A DNA stretch of 64,000 nucleotides, from contig CAZMCH010000006.1 of assembly GCA_964564735.1 (NCBI GenBank), forward strand, positions 1 to 64,000. The letters are read 5' to 3'. Below are positions 61,487 to 64,000 of the stretch, in pieces. How positions within the stretch are numbered: the first letter of the stretch is position 1; each line of letters starts with the position of its first letter. Source of the stretch: CAZMCH01 sp964564735 (GTDB lineage: Bacteria > Poribacteria > DTPJ01). The translations under genes were made by a program, and so were the position numbers. Below the pieces are notes generated by a model, which was not told the origin of the DNA, did no database searches, and saw only the letters and a program-made list of their open reading frames with translations.

Positions 61487-62161
61487 ATGAAAACGATTAC
61501 AGAGCAAAAACCTATTGAGGAAATAGAGCAATGTCTTGAAAAAGACAAGAATATATATATAATAGGATGTGGAACATGCGCAACTATGTGTCACACCGGA
61601 GGTAAGACCGAAATTCTTGAGATGAAAGAAAAGCTTGAGGCAATGGGCAAGAACGTTGTGGGCTGGATGGTTATGCCAACTGCTTGCGATGATCTGACAG
61701 GCGATGCCCTTGACGAGGATGCCGAAAGGGTTATGAAAGCTGATTCTATTCTCGTTATGGCTTGTGCCTTTGGTGTTCAAACGGTTGCATCTTTTGCGGA
61801 AGAAGATGGCAAGGCGGTTAATCCTGCGCTGAATACGCTGTTTGTCGGCAAGGGCAGTGGAGAGATGGGAGTATTCTCAGAGATATGCCAGCAGTGCGGA
61901 GATTGTATTCTGTCGTCAACTGGTGGTATCTGTCCTGTTACTGTCTGTGCTAAGGGCTTGCTAAATGGTCCCTGTGGAGGCACAAATAAAGGCAAATGCG
62001 AAGAAAATCCCGATAAAGATTGCGCATGGACTCTCATTTATACACGCCTAAAGAAACTTGATAAGGTTGATGAAATGAGAAAATATCATCCTCCCAAGAA
62101 TTATCAGAAAGTAGAAAGACCCGGAAAAGTTGTGGTCGGAACAGAAGGAGTAGAAAAATAA
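61487..62161 (+). CDS. metV: MetV-like methylenetetrahydrofolate reductase zinc/Fe-S subunit
   Basis: 224 residues, the MTHFR C-terminal-domain family (MetV). YIIGCGTCATMCHTGGKTEI, MPTACDD, VFSEICQQCGDCILSSTGGICPVTVCAKGLLNGPCGGTNKGKCE carries many cysteines for zinc and Fe-S. In acetogens MetV forms a complex with MetF. Its stop codon overlaps the metF start by one base, so the two are cotranslated. Confidence 0.94.
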   Translation: MKTITEQKPIEEIEQCLEKDKNIYIIGCGTCATMCHTGGKTEILEMKEKLEAMGKNVVGWMVMPTACDDLTGDALDEDAERVMKADSILVMACAFGVQTVASFAEEDGKAVNPALNTLFVGKGSGEMGVFSEICQQCGDCILSSTGGICPVTVCAKGLLNGPCGGTNKGKCEENPDKDCAWTLIYTRLKKLDKVDEMRKYHPPKNYQKVERPGKVVVGTEGVEK

Positions 62162-63051
62162 TGGCTGTCCCATTCAAAGAAATTCTGAATTCCGGAAAAT
62201 TTGTCATATCTGCAGAAGTCGGTCCTCCAAAGGGAACAAATATTGAGACTATGCTTCATCATATTGATCTGCTAAAAGACAAGGTTGATGCGCTAAATGC
62301 AACAGATAATCAAAGCTCTGTTATGCGTTATCCATCGCTTGCTACTACCATGCTCATAAAAGAGAGAGGCGGAGAACCTATCCTTCAAATGACAGGTAGA
62401 GATAGAAACAGATTGGCTCTTCAATCTGATCTGCTTGCGGCATATACGAGAGGCATTAATAATGTCGTTTGTCTTACGGGTGATTCCATAAGAGTTGGCG
62501 ATCATAAACAAGCAAAGGCAGTTTTTGACCTTGATTCTGTCCAGATTATAAAGATGGTGCGAAATCTTGAAACAGGCAAGGACTTGGGCGGAAACGATTT
62601 AGATGGTGCTGTTGAATTTTGCGTTGGTGCGACTGTTACGCCAGAGGCTGATCCGATAGAACCACAGATGATTAAGTTTGAAAAGAAAGTCAATGCAGGT
62701 GCGGAGTTTTTCCAGACACAAGCCATATATGACCTTGTGAAATTCAGGGAATTTATGAAAGAAGCAAGGCAATTTAACGTCAAAATACTTGCTGGAATAG
62801 TTCTTTTGACATCCGCAGGTATGGCTAAATATATGAATGCAAACGTTCCGGGTGTTGTCGTTCCACAGGAATTGATTGACGAATTAACCGCAGTTCCAAA
62901 GGGAAAAGGCTTGGCTCTTCAAAAGGGAATTGAGATTGCAGGGCGCATGATCAAGGAACTTAAAGACGACAAAGTCTGTGATGGCGTTCACGTTATGGCG
63001 ATCGGCAAAGAAGATATTGTCCCTGATATTCTCTCGGCGGCGGGATTATAG
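62161..63051 (+). CDS. metF: 5,10-methylenetetrahydrofolate reductase MetF
   Basis: 296-residue flavin TIM-barrel enzyme reducing methylene-THF to methyl-THF. ISAEVGPPKGTNIETMLHHI carries the catalytic Glu; TATDNQ-like (ALNATDNQSSVMRYPS), NNVVCLTGDSIRVGDHKQAKAVFDLDSV, FCVGATVTPEADP and GAEFFQTQAIYDL are conserved. It is the last step of the methyl branch here and lies directly downstream of metV and the diaphorase genes. Confidence 0.96.
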   Translation: MAVPFKEILNSGKFVISAEVGPPKGTNIETMLHHIDLLKDKVDALNATDNQSSVMRYPSLATTMLIKERGGEPILQMTGRDRNRLALQSDLLAAYTRGINNVVCLTGDSIRVGDHKQAKAVFDLDSVQIIKMVRNLETGKDLGGNDLDGAVEFCVGATVTPEADPIEPQMIKFEKKVNAGAEFFQTQAIYDLVKFREFMKEARQFNVKILAGIVLLTSAGMAKYMNANVPGVVVPQELIDELTAVPKGKGLALQKGIEIAGRMIKELKDDKVCDGVHVMAIGKEDIVPDILSAAGL

Positions 63052-63061
63052 GGCAATGAGA

Positions 63062-63120
63062 TTTGTCATGCTGAACGGAGTGAAGCATCTTTATTAGATT
63101 CTTCGCTTCGCTCAGAATGG
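63062..63120 (-). repeat. Dispersed repeat, inverted copy of 15521-15582
   Basis: Reverse complement begins ATTCTGAGCGAAGCGAAGAA and ends TTCAGCATGACAAAT, matching 15521-15582. It fills most of the gap between metF and the esterase remnant and might also act as a terminator. Confidence 0.65.
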
Positions 63121-63173
63121 CATTAGCTTAATATTCATTTTTCAAAAAAATCCAAAATTAGGAGGGTATTCAA

Positions 63174-64000
63174 ATGAAAAATTTACGACTAACAATATTT
63201 ACTGTTACATTAACCTTTTACCTATTAGGAATCTCTGCTGTTTATGGTTCAGAAGTAATTGATCATGAAATAGATAGCAAGCAAATTGCTGGCAATAAAG
63301 TTGGTTTCTCAAGTGTTCGTAAGTTTCAGGTTTACCTTCCTGATGAATATAGAAATAATGAGAGTGAACGCTATCCAGTTATATATTGGATACCGGGTTT
63401 TGCCGATTCTACAACATATCAATATCAAAGATCGTTAGATGATGCCATCAGATCACGGAAAATTCCAGCGACTATTGCAGTATTTATAGATGCGCGTGAA
63501 GGAATATTGTTTTTAAATTCCTCCGTTTTTGGCTATGGAGAGGATTTTTTGGTAAAGGAACTCATACCTTTTATAGATAGCACTTATCGGACAATTGCTG
63601 ATAAATATAGCCGTTGTATTGCTGGTCATTCTGCTGGTGGTTTTACAGCAGTGTAAATACCTTTGCTGAATCCCGGAATTTTTGGAGCAGTGGGGACAAA
63701 TGATGGAATGCATGGCTATCCATGGTATCAAATTGTCGGAAAGGAAGAAATTACAGACTCTTTACCATTTAAAGATGGGGCAATAAAATATATTGATAAC
63801 AGTGTGATTCCAACTTATAAAAATTTACCGGAGAATATTGATAGATATGCAAATTCGGATTTTTATACTAAGCTTCTTTGGCAAGTCGCAGCATCAGTAA
63901 CCCCTAATGCGAATTCCCTGCTTTTGGCTGATTTTCCAATGAATAAAAATTTGGAATGGATACCGGAAGTAAGACAAAAATGGCGTGAATTCTGCGTTAT
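63174..64000 (+). pseudogene. Esterase (alpha/beta hydrolase) gene interrupted by an in-frame TAA
   Basis: GGAGGG precedes the ATG. A signal peptide (LTIFTVTLTFYLLGISAVYG) is followed by an esterase D-like fold: VYLPDEYRNNESERYPVIYWIPGF, then the nucleophile motif GHSAGG at about residue 151. A TAA at 63654-63656 ends the frame just after GGFTAV, yet the same frame continues open (IPLLNPGIFGAVGTNDGMHG and beyond) to the window edge with further esterase-like sequence. So a single stop splits one gene. It could be a recent nonsense mutation or a base error. Confidence 0.8.

Noticed and set aside
63654..63656. TAA recoded as a sense codon
   Set aside because: Many genes in the window end with TAA at conserved C-termini, so a mutation or base error is more likely.

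Overview
The window is AT-rich bacterial chromosome, roughly 35-38% GC by eye and not measured, that spans the replication origin. A lipid A acyltransferase-like gene, lptC/lptA/lptB export genes and lipoprotein-type signal sequences indicate a Gram-negative (diderm) cell. A V/A-type ATPase, a sigma-54 gene, methyl-branch folate enzymes and NADH-diaphorase modules suggest an anaerobe. I cannot assign a phylum; an uncultured candidate lineage is plausible. No tRNA, rRNA or CRISPR array was seen.

Layout. 1-7834 (minus strand): a V/A-type ATPase operon in the order G/H-I-K-E-[toxin-antitoxin pair]-C-F-A-B, running off the left edge. 8.1-13.3 kb (plus): an LPS locus (acyltransferase, lptC, lptA, lptB) that contains an inserted AAA-ATPase plus TOPRIM gene pair and a zinc-ribbon gene. 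13.4-21.5 kb (plus): rpoN, a long tandem-repeat region, hpf, ptsN, hprK, mannose-family IIA and IIB, HPr and enzyme I, a phosphotransfer cascade with no permease gene. 21.5-26.5 kb (plus): sugar-phosphate isomerase, family-4 UDG, PfkB kinase, a DUF4159 protein and an apparently exported PCMT. 26.6-38.8 kb (minus): sugar isomerase, TPR protein, gyrA, gyrB, dciA-like, recF, dnaN, dnaA.

The origin is unusually legible. DnaA boxes lie on both sides of dnaA (37.25-37.44 kb and 38.89-39.23 kb). Five TAG trios sit next to a DnaA-box pair and an AT-rich segment, matching the DnaA-trio unwinding element. Two parS-like palindromes lie at 26567-26582 (exact consensus) and 31753-31768 (one mismatch).

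39.9-49.9 kb is mainly plus strand: fucU, a TPR-AMIN-amidase lipoprotein, a Smr protein, an orphan DNA methyltransferase, a minus-strand M48 protease and PHP protein, a Na/phosphate symporter with a PhoU-like partner, a flavoprotein, a serine hydrolase and a small Cys-cluster protein. hpt and tilS follow on the minus strand.

52.4-63.1 kb (plus) is a one-carbon folate region: formate-THF ligase, cyclodeaminase, folD, then NuoG-N/NuoE/NuoF-like diaphorase genes next to metV and metF. Together these could carry formate to methyl-THF with NADH as electron source. An IscU-like scaffold, a hicBA pair and fragments of an Rpn-like gene are interspersed. The window ends in an esterase gene interrupted by an in-frame TAA.

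The strongest leads are the AAA-TOPRIM pair inside the LPS locus (a candidate defence module), the metVF-diaphorase arrangement, the permease-less PTS with a non-canonical HPr active site, the Na+-type rotor signature, and the DnaA-trio/parS origin architecture.
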